Assembly: GCA_021203945.1 (NCBI GenBank)
Contig: JAJQAF010000256.1
Coordinates: 1 to 7,791, forward strand
Length of the DNA stretch: 7,791 nt
Direction of reading: 5' to 3'
From: Campylobacter sp.
Lineage (GTDB): Bacteria; Campylobacterota; Campylobacteria; Campylobacterales; Campylobacteraceae
Shown piece after piece: positions 1 to 5,710 of this stretch. Every line of letters begins with the position of its first letter. Position 1 is the first letter of the stretch. A program made the translations under genes and the position numbers. The notes beneath the pieces were generated by a model that was given only the letters and a program-made list of their open reading frames with translations, did not search any database and was not told the origin of the DNA.

Positions 1-271
1 CAAGATAACTTACGACGAGCGCAACTTACTAGCCATTAATAGTGAGCACAAACAAACGATCGTCATTGAAATTCCGCCAAAGGGAGATCCTAAGATGTCC
101 TTTGCTAAAAAATCGGGCATTAAAATTCTTGAAGATGTGATTATAAAGGCCTTTAATCAAACAAAGCACAAATTTCCGCGCCCAAGCACTACTAAAAGCT
201 ACTCATATGCGGTGCTTTGGATCACTGAAGAGCCGGATTTGCGCTATGTAGATCAAGATGCGTGCAGATAA
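1..271 (+). CDS. C-terminal fragment of an unrecognised protein
   Basis: An open frame enters from the left edge, with complete codons from base 2, and ends at TAA 269-271, giving the last 89 residues of a protein whose start lies outside the window. I do not recognise a family. The visible part looks soluble: it has no hydrophobic membrane segment and is mixed alpha/beta in character. It runs from a strand-like TIVIEIPPKGDP stretch, through a helical KILEDVIIKAFNQ segment, to YAVLWITEEPDLRYVD near the end, and finishes DACR. Codon use resembles the neighbours, so it looks like a real coding end rather than a chance frame. The stop lies 10 bases before the lipoprotein start, and that gene's ribosome site overlaps the stop codon, so the two are probably co-transcribed and may act together. 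Function cannot be given. Confidence 0.7.
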   Translation, partial: KITYDERNLLAINSEHKQTIVIEIPPKGDPKMSFAKKSGIKILEDVIIKAFNQTKHKFPRPSTTKSYSYAVLWITEEPDLRYVDQDACR

Positions 272-281
272 AGGAAAAAAG

Positions 282-956
282 ATGAAAAAAATCATGCTAA
301 TAGTGCCTATTTTGCTACTTATTAGCGGCTGTTCAAATTTCTATTTCAAATGGCTTTTTGGCGTAGATGAGTGGAAATATCATAATCTGGGAAGACACCT
401 TAAAGAAGATCGTAAATACGAAGAAGCGGCAGCGGCTTATATAAAAGGTTGCGATGAAGGCTACGGCATCATCTGCGTAAGGGCGGGCGAGATGTATTAT
501 TCATTTGGATCATACATAAAAAAGGATTTAAAAAAGGCCATGAATTTTTTTAAAAAAGGTTGTGAGCTGGGCTCCGGGCTAGGATGCGGATACTACGGCG
601 AAATCCTATTTACGGGCGACGGCGTAAAAAAAGATGTTAAAACCGCTCTGCCTTATCTAGAAAAGGCGTGCGAAGATAACTTTGGCGAAGACTGCCAGCT
701 CCTAGCCGACGCTTATAGCAAAGGCAAAGACGTCAAAAAAGATCTTATAAAAGCGGCTAAGTTTTACGAAGCCGGTTGCAAGGCAAGAAATGCCGACTCG
801 TGCAATGATCTAGGCACAATGTATTATGACGGCGACGGCATGGCTGAGGATATACAAACGGCACTTTCATATTTTGACAAAGGTTGCGAGATAGGCAGCG
901 TTACGGCTTGTGAAAACAAAAACGCGGTTGAAGATTATTTGGCGAGTCAAAAATAG
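282..956 (+). CDS. Sel1-repeat, cysteine-paired lipoprotein (Hcp-like)
   Basis: A 224-residue predicted lipoprotein. Residues 1-16 form a signal peptide (MKK, then a hydrophobic core) ending in the lipobox ISGC, with lipidated Cys17. Serine at +2 would favour outer-membrane placement if Lol-like rules apply. The rest is a tandem array of about 36-residue Sel1-like (TPR-related) repeats with the typical A-x-x-Y/F helix and GDGV-KKD loop. Each repeat ends in a Cys-X7-Cys pair: C57/C65, C94/C102, C130/C138, C166/C174 and C202/C210. That is the signature of the Helicobacter cysteine-rich proteins (Hcp), whose paired helices are locked by disulfides, so this one is expected in the oxidising periplasm or at the surface. 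The family usually mediates protein-protein contacts; some Hcps were reported to bind beta-lactams, which cannot be read from the sequence here. I chose ATG 282 over ATG 258 because AAGGA (271-275) sits 6 bases upstream and the signal peptide then starts correctly. The partner is unknown. Confidence 0.88.
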   Translation: MKKIMLIVPILLLISGCSNFYFKWLFGVDEWKYHNLGRHLKEDRKYEEAAAAYIKGCDEGYGIICVRAGEMYYSFGSYIKKDLKKAMNFFKKGCELGSGLGCGYYGEILFTGDGVKKDVKTALPYLEKACEDNFGEDCQLLADAYSKGKDVKKDLIKAAKFYEAGCKARNADSCNDLGTMYYDGDGMAEDIQTALSYFDKGCEIGSVTACENKNAVEDYLASQK

Positions 957-1156
957 AAAAAAGATAAAATTTAGCTTAAAAACAAGTTGAGGATTTTTCA
1001 ATACTCAATACTATTAGGTTATGCCCTAAATCATGTTAAAAGCGTTCCGTTCTCGCAATAGACTTCACCTTAAAGCAAGACTGTTAATAACAAGGCGTGC
1101 TAATTACATCTAAAATACTTTTGCAAATAAGCGGCGTAACGGCTGTTTTTGCTGTT

Positions 1157-1274
1157 TAAATTTTAATTTTGCTTTTTTTAATGGATAATAGAGTAAAATA
1201 ATGGCTATTTTTAAATTCTAAATTTTTTAAATAAAAAGCTATTTTGTTTAAAAATATTACAAATTTAAAATTTA
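1157..1274. repeat. inner inverted repeat nested in the outer one
   Basis: The left arm 1157-1171 (TAAATTTTAATTTTG) matches the reverse complement of 1260-1274 (CAAATTTAAAATTTA) at 14 of 15 positions. On the right side its arm is only one base from the outer arm. On the left, 32 bases (1125-1156) intervene, so together the two pairs could make one long imperfect stem with a large left-side bulge. The arms are nearly pure A/T apart from one G/C pair, so chance pairing is a real possibility. Confidence 0.35.
1194..1199 (+). promoter_or_regulatory. possible -10 element, glyQ operon
   Basis: TAAAAT lies inside AGTAAAATA (1192-1200), preceded by a T-rich stretch at 1172-1179. Campylobacter sigma-70 promoters depend mainly on the -10 box with upstream T-rich periodicity and often lack a -35. 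The same nine bases occur upstream of ffh (5667-5675). It would leave a leader of nearly 200 bases before glyQ, which weakens the case. In sequence this AT-rich, other -10-like hexamers can be found. Confidence 0.3.
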
Positions 1275-1314
1275 GGCAAAAGTATTTTGAGATGATTTTG
1301 TGTGATTTCAGGGC

Positions 1315-1347
1315 GGGTGATGGTGCGAGCCTTAGCGCAAATAACCC
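1315..1347 (+). other. possible leader hairpin before glyQ
   Basis: GGGT 1315-1318 can pair with ACCC 1344-1347, and TGCG 1324-1327 with CGCA 1336-1339. This gives two short GC-containing stems separated by a 5/4-base internal loop and closed by an 8-base loop. An alternative pairing, GGTGC 1322-1326 with GCACC 1382-1386, would break the inner stem and bring the fold to within 5 bases of the AAAGGA ribosome site (1391-1396). The stems are short, so this is suggestive only. Confidence 0.22.
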
Positions 1348-1401
1348 TTGCAGATTAAATCGTGCAAAGTGCTCAAAAATGGCACCTTATAAAGGACAAA
1401 A

Positions 1402-2289
1402 ATGACGTTTTCGCAGATTATTTTGACATTACAAAACTATTGGCACGAGCAAGGCTGCTTGCTCGTTCAACCCTACGATATGCCTGCGGGTGCGGGAACT
1501 TATCATCAAGCGACGTTTTTGCGAAGCTTAGGCAAAGAGCCTTGGCGAGTAGCTTACGTAGCACCTTCGCGCCGCCCGACAGACGGACGCTATGGCGAAA
1601 ATCCAAATCGTTTGGGTGCGTATTATCAGTTTCAAGTGATTTTAAAACCGAGTCCTGATAATATCCAAGAGCTTTATTTAAAAAGCCTTGAAAAGCTTGG
1701 TTTAAATTTAAAAGCCCATGATATAAGGTTTGTTGAAGACAACTGGGAAAGCCCTACGCTTGGAGCTTGGGGGCTTGGCTGGGAAGTTTGGCTGGACGGC
1801 ATGGAAGTTACTCAATTTACCTATTTTCAGCAAGTCGGCGGCATAACGTGCGAACTGATAAGCGGCGAAATCACTTACGGACTCGAACGACTCGCGATGT
1901 ATCTGCAAAACAAAGATAACGTCTATGATATCGTATGGGACGACAAAGTGGGCGTTACTACATACGGCGACGTGCATAAGCGAGGGGAGTTTGAATTTAG
2001 CAAGTATAATTTTGAAATCGCCGATACCACAATGCTTTTTAATCAATTTGAAAACTGCTTTAACGAGTGCAAAAACGTGCTAAAAGAGGGCTTGGCGCTG
2101 CCTGCGTATGACTATTGTATGCTAGCGGCACATACGTTTAACGTGCTTGACGCACGCGGGGCGATTTCGGTTACGCAAAGGCAAGATTATATCCTTAGAA
2201 TTCGCGAGCTTGCCAAAAGCTGTGCGCTTTGTTATGCCGATGCGAAAAAATATTTGAGCGAAGATAAAAATTTAAAGTCTGAAAAATAG
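1402..2289 (+). CDS. glyQ: glycyl-tRNA synthetase alpha subunit
   Basis: GlyQ is the catalytic subunit of the bacterial alpha2-beta2 glycyl-tRNA synthetase. It activates glycine with ATP, and the GlyS beta subunit supplies tRNA recognition. The 295-residue protein is the usual length (about 300). Family-diagnostic segments are intact: [19 protein letters not shown] near residues 23-41, the class II motif-2 region [19 protein letters not shown] at 53-71, the substrate-pocket block [21 protein letters not shown] at 127-147, and motif 3 [15 protein letters not shown] at 155-169. The C-terminal helical domain ends in a short Lys-rich tail ([10 protein letters not shown]). The start is ATG 1402, with AAAGGA 5 bases upstream. 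glyS is not adjacent; separation of glyQ and glyS fits what I recall of Campylobacter and Helicobacter. glyQ opens a tight five-gene run, and its stop directly abuts the next ATG, implying co-transcription and translational coupling. The assignment is secure. Confidence 0.97.
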   Translation: MTFSQIILTLQNYWHEQGCLLVQPYDMPAGAGTYHQATFLRSLGKEPWRVAYVAPSRRPTDGRYGENPNRLGAYYQFQVILKPSPDNIQELYLKSLEKLGLNLKAHDIRFVEDNWESPTLGAWGLGWEVWLDGMEVTQFTYFQQVGGITCELISGEITYGLERLAMYLQNKDNVYDIVWDDKVGVTTYGDVHKRGEFEFSKYNFEIADTTMLFNQFENCFNECKNVLKEGLALPAYDYCMLAAHTFNVLDARGAISVTQRQDYILRIRELAKSCALCYADAKKYLSEDKNLKSEK

Positions 2290-3015
2290 ATGAAAATCGG
2301 TGAAATTTATAATATTTTAGATGAGTTAAGCCCGTTTAAAACGCAAGAAAGCTGGGATAACAGCGGGCTAATGGTAGGTTCGTTTGAAGATGAGGCGCAG
2401 AGAGTTTATCTAAGTCTTGACGTTGATTTTGAGCTTTTAAACGAGGTGTTGCCAAACTCACTTATCATAACTCATCATCCGCTGATTTTTAAAGGATTAA
2501 AAAGCCTAAATTCCGCTTTTTATCCGAGTAATTTGATTTTTGAAATGATTAAAAAAAATATTGGCTTGATCTCGCTTCATACGAATTATGATTTAAGCCG
2601 CTTAAACGAATATGTAATGAGTGAAATTTTAGGCTTTTCGGATTATGAAAAAGATGGATTTTTACTCTATGCGGACGTTGATTTTGGCTTTGAAGAGCTG
2701 TGCGAATTCATAAAAGATAAATTTCAAATTTCAACCTTAAAAGTCGTAAAATCGCAAGTCGGCAATATAAAAAGGCTTGCGCTCTGCACGGGTAGCGGCG
2801 GGGATTTGATAGGGCAAGTAAGGGCGGACGCATTTTTAACGGGCGACATAAAATATCATCAAGCGCTTGAAGCAAAAGAGAACGGGTTAAATTTATTTGA
2901 TATGGGGCATTTTGAAAGCGAGCGGTATTTTGGGGCGTCTTTGGCGAAATATTTGCAAAATTTTTCAATTCCTATTATAATACTTAATTCAAAAAATCCA
3001 TTTACATATCGCTAA
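2290..3015 (+). CDS. Nif3/YbgI-family metal-binding protein
   Basis: A 241-residue member of the Nif3 (NGG1-interacting factor 3-like, YbgI/YqfO) family, also annotated as GTP cyclohydrolase 1 type 2 homologues. Residues matching the family's di-metal site are present: His62-His63 in ITHHPLIFKG, Asp101 in LHTNYD, and His207 and Glu211 in MGHFESE, close to the spacing of E. coli YbgI. The N-terminal W-D-N-S-G-L-MVG (22-30) and TGDIKYH (184-190) are further family marks. The length fits the short form without the inserted PII-like domain. The true substrate in bacteria is not settled; roles in metal handling or hydrolysis of a nucleotide-like substrate are only proposals. The start ATG 2290 follows the glyQ TAG with no gap and no obvious ribosome site, so translation probably depends on ribosomes finishing glyQ. 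The same gene sits between glyQ and the zinc-ribbon gene in H. pylori (HP0959). Confidence 0.9.
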   Translation: MKIGEIYNILDELSPFKTQESWDNSGLMVGSFEDEAQRVYLSLDVDFELLNEVLPNSLIITHHPLIFKGLKSLNSAFYPSNLIFEMIKKNIGLISLHTNYDLSRLNEYVMSEILGFSDYEKDGFLLYADVDFGFEELCEFIKDKFQISTLKVVKSQVGNIKRLALCTGSGGDLIGQVRADAFLTGDIKYHQALEAKENGLNLFDMGHFESERYFGASLAKYLQNFSIPIIILNSKNPFTYR

Positions 3016-3031
3016 GCAAAAAGGAAAAACG

Positions 3032-3742
3032 ATGAATAAATATTTAGAGCAGTTGGTTGAGCTTTCAAAATTTGATAAACAAATCGACGGATTTACGCCT
3101 CGTATCGATAATGTCGATATAGCGTTTAAAGCAACCAAAGACGAGTGCAACGAGATCTCTGAAAATTTAGAGCGGCTTGACACCGAAGTTGGCGAGCTAA
3201 AAGTGCAAAAATCTAGCACAAACGCCCATATAGCGGAATTTTCAGCAAAAATAAAAGACGTTGCCAAAAAAAGCGGTTCGGCAAAGAGCGAAAAAGAGAT
3301 AAAGGCTTTGGGACTTGAGGAAGACATCGCAAAAGAGCAACTTGACGCGGCAAACGAAGAGATAACTAGGCTTGAAAAATTAATCGAGAATAAAATTTCA
3401 CAAAAAGATGAGTTAAACACTAAAAAAGCTGAGATTGAAACGACTTTAAGCAAAATCGAGAGCGAAATATCTTCGGAGCTAGATGCAATAGAAAATGAAC
3501 GTGCGGAAGTTTATGCCAAAAAAGACAAGCTTGTAGGCGAAATGAATCAAAAAATTCTTACCTTTTACGAAAATATACGTATATGGGCGCATAATACCGC
3601 CGTTGTTCCCGTCAAAAAGCAAGCTTGTTACGGTTGTTTTATGCAGATAAACGATAAAACGTTTTCATCTGTTGTGCGAGGTGAAGACATCGTTACTTGC
3701 CCGCATTGCGGAAGAATTTTATATAAAGAAACGACTAAATAG
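3032..3742 (+). CDS. flgZ: FlgZ/HP0958-like coiled-coil zinc-ribbon protein
   Basis: A 236-residue protein in two parts. Residues about 5-185 are charged and heptad-like, rich in E, K, L and I, and predict a long antiparallel coiled-coil hairpin. Residues 196-230 form a C4 zinc ribbon with Cys199-X2-Cys202 and Cys223-X2-Cys226 (CYGC and CPHC), the zf-RING_7 type. The architecture, length and position between the Nif3 gene and waaA match H. pylori HP0958 (FlgZ). That protein stabilises the flagellar sigma factor RpoN and binds flaA mRNA, so it is needed for normal flagella. The same job here is an inference from orthology; the wider zinc-ribbon family is broadly conserved, so an ancestral RNA- or protein-binding role is possible. 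ATG 3032 has AAGGA 6 bases upstream and lies 16 bases after the preceding stop, within the same likely operon. No transmembrane or signal segment is visible, so it is cytoplasmic. Confidence 0.88.
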   Translation: MNKYLEQLVELSKFDKQIDGFTPRIDNVDIAFKATKDECNEISENLERLDTEVGELKVQKSSTNAHIAEFSAKIKDVAKKSGSAKSEKEIKALGLEEDIAKEQLDAANEEITRLEKLIENKISQKDELNTKKAEIETTLSKIESEISSELDAIENERAEVYAKKDKLVGEMNQKILTFYENIRIWAHNTAVVPVKKQACYGCFMQINDKTFSSVVRGEDIVTCPHCGRILYKETTK

Positions 3743-3750
3743 TCTTAAAT

Positions 3751-4890
3751 TTGATAGCGATTTATTATGTTTTAGCCCTGATTGTTTTTATTGTCGGGGC
3801 TTTACCGCTTGCTTTTCTTTCCTTTAAATCAAAATATAAAATTTCAATTCCTGCACGATTTTTTTTGGTTAAAAATCCGAAATTTAAAGATGCAAGCGTG
3901 CATTTTCATGCGTGCAGTTTCGGCGAAATCCGCTCAATTGCACCGATTTTAAAGGATTTTCAAGATAAAGTGGCGGTTAGCGTGATAACCAAGACCGGAT
4001 TTGATGAAGCTATGAAAATCACGTCAAATACGCGATTTTTGCCTTTTGAAATCTTTTTGCCGTTTTGGTTAAAATCATCAAAAATTTTAGTCATTTTTGA
4101 AGCCGAACTTTGGCTAATGCTTGTATTTTGGGCTAAATTTAAAGGCTCACGCGTTATTTTAATAAATGCAAGGATTTCGGATAGAAGCTTTGGACGATAT
4201 TATAAATTTAGATTTTTTTATAAAAAGCTTTTTAAATTTATAGATAAAATTTATGCTCAAAGCGAGATTGATAAGGAGCGTCTAAATAAGCTTGGAGCTA
4301 ATGAAATTTTAGTTTGCGGCAATATAAAGTCGGCGTTTTTGCCAAAACCTACTAAGATTTACGAAAAGCCTATGCAACGTGTAATTGTCCTTGCCAGTAC
4401 GCATGAGAAAGAAGAAGAGCTATTGCTTAAAAATATAAGCTTAAATCCTAGCGACAAGCTCATTATAGCTCCGCGTCATCCCGAAAGATTTAAAGAGGTT
4501 GAAATTTTAGCGCGTAAATTTTCAGATGAAAATGGGTTTAACTTCTCAAAATTTAGTCAAACCCAAAATTTCGATACTCAAATAAATTTAATAGACACTC
4601 TCGGAGAGCTTGTGAATATTTACGCTATAAGCGATATTGTAGTGCTTGGTGGAAGTTTTGTTCCGAATATCGGCGGACACAATCCCATAGAGTGCGCACA
4701 GTTTGAGCCCGTATTGATTAGCGGAGAGTATATTTTTAATCAAAAATCGTTATTTGAACTAATTAGCAATGTAAATTTTACGGGCGTAAGCGAGGTGGGC
4801 TCGCTTTTAAATACGCAACTAAAAAGATGCAAGCTCACGCAAAGATCCGACGCGACGCAAATAATAAACGATATAAGGAATGCGATATGA
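3751..4890 (+). CDS. waaA: lipid A Kdo transferase WaaA (TTG start)
   Basis: WaaA (KdtA, family GT30) transfers 3-deoxy-manno-octulosonate from CMP-Kdo to the lipid A precursor, starting the LPS/LOS core at the inner face of the inner membrane. The 379-residue protein begins with a hydrophobic anchor (about 1-23), followed by the SIPARFF segment. Conserved blocks follow: HACSFGE with the likely catalytic Glu59, FEAELW (116-121), NARISDRS (139-146), ASTHEKEEE (215-223), PRHPERF (241-247), and the CMP-Kdo-binding GGSFVPNIGGHNPIE (300-314). It is shorter than E. coli WaaA (425 residues). The start is TTG 3751: an in-frame stop lies at 3736-3738 and no ATG, GTG or other TTG follows before the conserved part. 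There is no clear ribosome site and only 8 bases after the zinc-ribbon stop, so expression is probably coupled. Whether one or two Kdo are added cannot be read here. Confidence 0.94.
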   Translation: MIAIYYVLALIVFIVGALPLAFLSFKSKYKISIPARFFLVKNPKFKDASVHFHACSFGEIRSIAPILKDFQDKVAVSVITKTGFDEAMKITSNTRFLPFEIFLPFWLKSSKILVIFEAELWLMLVFWAKFKGSRVILINARISDRSFGRYYKFRFFYKKLFKFIDKIYAQSEIDKERLNKLGANEILVCGNIKSAFLPKPTKIYEKPMQRVIVLASTHEKEEELLLKNISLNPSDKLIIAPRHPERFKEVEILARKFSDENGFNFSKFSQTQNFDTQINLIDTLGELVNIYAISDIVVLGGSFVPNIGGHNPIECAQFEPVLISGEYIFNQKSLFELISNVNFTGVSEVGSLLNTQLKRCKLTQRSDATQIINDIRNAI

Positions 4891-5645
4891 ATCAAGAAAA
4901 AGCATATAAAATTTTAGCTTTGCAAAAGGGCATATCAAACAACGAAGCAAAAGAGCTGATAGATAGCGGATTAGTCTTTGCCAAAGGGCAAAAAGTATCC
5001 ATAGCGCGCGCTTTAATGAGTATCAATACGAAATTTAACGTGCAAGAGTTACCAAAACCAAACGTGATTTTTGAAGATGAAAATTTAATAGCTATCAATA
5101 AGCCTGCGTTTTTGAGTAGCGAAAAAATCAGTGAGATGTATAAATTTCCGCTTTTACATAGGCTTGATAAGGAAACGAGCGGAGTTTTGCTGCTTGTCAA
5201 AAACGAGGAATTTGCAAAACACGCCATAGACGAGTTTAAACATATGCGAGTGGATAAAATTTACGTTGCCGTAGTCAAAGGAATCGTAAGCGAAGAGATG
5301 ACGATAAATGAGCCGATTCTAACTTTAAAAAGCAAAGGCGGGGCTATATCAAAAATTTCAAAAGACGGAAAAGAGGCGGTTAGCTATGTCTCGCCGCTAA
5401 TGGTTATAGGCAAAAAGACGCTTGTAAAAGTAGCGATAAAAACAGGCAGAACCCATCAAATAAGGCTCCATCTATCAAGCATACAAACCCCGATACTCGG
5501 AGATGAAAAATACGGTAAAAATCGTGCGAATAGGATGTATTTACATGCCTATTCGATTGGGATTTTAGGGTATAAATTTAAGACCGCCATACCAAAAGAT
5601 TTTAACGATCTCGGGTTTGAAATATCAAATAAATTTGAAATTTAA
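4887..5645 (+). CDS. RluA-family RNA pseudouridine synthase
   Basis: A 252-residue member of the RluA/RluD/RluC family, which isomerises specific uridines in rRNA or tRNA to pseudouridine. The catalytic aspartate is Asp94 in HRLDKETSG (91-99). Supporting blocks are INKPAF (70-75), the GRTHQIRLHL active-site segment (187-196), GDEKYG (205-210) and the terminal MYLHAYSI block (217-224). Residues 1-50 resemble a small, poorly conserved S4-like RNA-binding domain. Which uridines it modifies cannot be told from sequence. H. pylori carries a homologue in the same place after waaA (HP0956). The start is ATG 4887, which overlaps the waaA stop as ATGA; AAGGA at 4875-4879 gives a 7-base spacer. An upstream in-frame ATG at 4827 lies inside waaA and would add 20 basic residues outside the family, so it was not used. 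This is the last gene of the glyQ run. Confidence 0.93.
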   Translation: MNQEKAYKILALQKGISNNEAKELIDSGLVFAKGQKVSIARALMSINTKFNVQELPKPNVIFEDENLIAINKPAFLSSEKISEMYKFPLLHRLDKETSGVLLLVKNEEFAKHAIDEFKHMRVDKIYVAVVKGIVSEEMTINEPILTLKSKGGAISKISKDGKEAVSYVSPLMVIGKKTLVKVAIKTGRTHQIRLHLSSIQTPILGDEKYGKNRANRMYLHAYSIGILGYKFKTAIPKDFNDLGFEISNKFEI

Positions 5646-5668
5646 AGAGCAATAAAGAAAAAATTTAG

Positions 5669-5674
5669 TAAAAT
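5669..5674 (+). promoter_or_regulatory. candidate -10 element for ffh
   Basis: TAAAAT inside AGTAAAATA (5667-5675), in the 65-base gap between the pseudouridine synthase gene and ffh, 36 bases before the ffh GTG. A-rich sequence (5651-5663) precedes it and a short C-rich patch (5676-5680) follows, as often seen near Campylobacter start sites. It suggests ffh can be transcribed separately from the glyQ run. No intrinsic terminator precedes it, so readthrough is also likely. Confidence 0.42.
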
Positions 5675-5710
5675 ACGCCCTTTAATGAGAAAATTTAGAA
5701 AGGTAAAGTA

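Larger units (their letters stand above)
1107..1294. repeat. outer long-range inverted repeat (18-base arms)
   Basis: The left arm 1107-1124 (CATCT then AAAATACTTTTGC) is the reverse complement of the right arm 1276-1294 (GCAAAAGTATTTT, one extra G, then AGATG). The inner 13 bases match perfectly and the outer 5 match after a single-base insertion at 1289. The arms enclose about 150 bases of very AT-rich sequence. No target-site duplication is visible outside the arms, so a MITE-like insertion is possible but unproven. A structured RNA or paired protein-binding sites are alternatives. Confidence 0.55.
957..1401. other. 445-base non-coding gap upstream of glyQ
   Basis: No supported gene lies here. 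The first part (about 1010-1140) is less AT-rich and includes an 11-base near-palindrome TGTTA-A-TAACA at 1082-1092. The second part (about 1141-1290) is extremely AT-rich. It carries nested inverted repeats (1107-1294 and 1157-1274), a direct repeat GCTATTTT at 1204-1211 and 1238-1245, and a promoter-like AGTAAAATA at 1192-1200. The last 90 bases are GC-richer again and can form a short two-part hairpin before the glyQ ribosome site. I see no convincing intrinsic terminator for the lipoprotein gene: only a weak 6-base stem (986-991 with 1002-1007) lacking a T-run. The gap separates an accessory-looking pair from the housekeeping operon. It could hold the operon promoter, a small RNA or a decayed insert. 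Confidence 0.6.

Noticed and set aside
258..281. Upstream ATG 258 as the lipoprotein start
   Set aside because: It would put eight charged residues before the signal peptide and overlap the preceding gene; ATG 282 has a well-spaced AAGGA.
986..1007. Possible terminator after the lipoprotein gene
   Set aside because: The stem is only 6 pairs with a 12-base loop, contains a G-T pair, and no T-run follows.
1311..1401. Glycine T-box or riboswitch upstream of glyQ
   Set aside because: There is no T-box consensus, no terminator/antiterminator pair and no recognisable glycine-riboswitch core; only short helices are visible.
1362..1658. 98-codon frame overlapping the start of glyQ
   Set aside because: It lies in another frame of the conserved glyQ coding sequence, starts at GTG without a ribosome site, and encodes a low-complexity product without family features.
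2989..3453. 154-codon minus-strand frame opposite the FlgZ-like gene
   Set aside because: The Ser/Phe-rich product is what antisense of a Lys/Glu-rich coiled coil gives; it has no independent start signals.
3859..3866. T8 run in waaA as a phase-variation tract
   Set aside because: It encodes part of the conserved ARFFL segment. Contingency tracts in Campylobacter are typically longer G/C runs, and a T8 is ordinary in this AT-rich sequence.
4827..4886. ATG 4827 as the start of the pseudouridine synthase
   Set aside because: The added 20 residues are the out-of-frame shadow of the waaA end; ATG 4887 has AAGGA at a 7-base spacer and forms the usual ATGA overlap.
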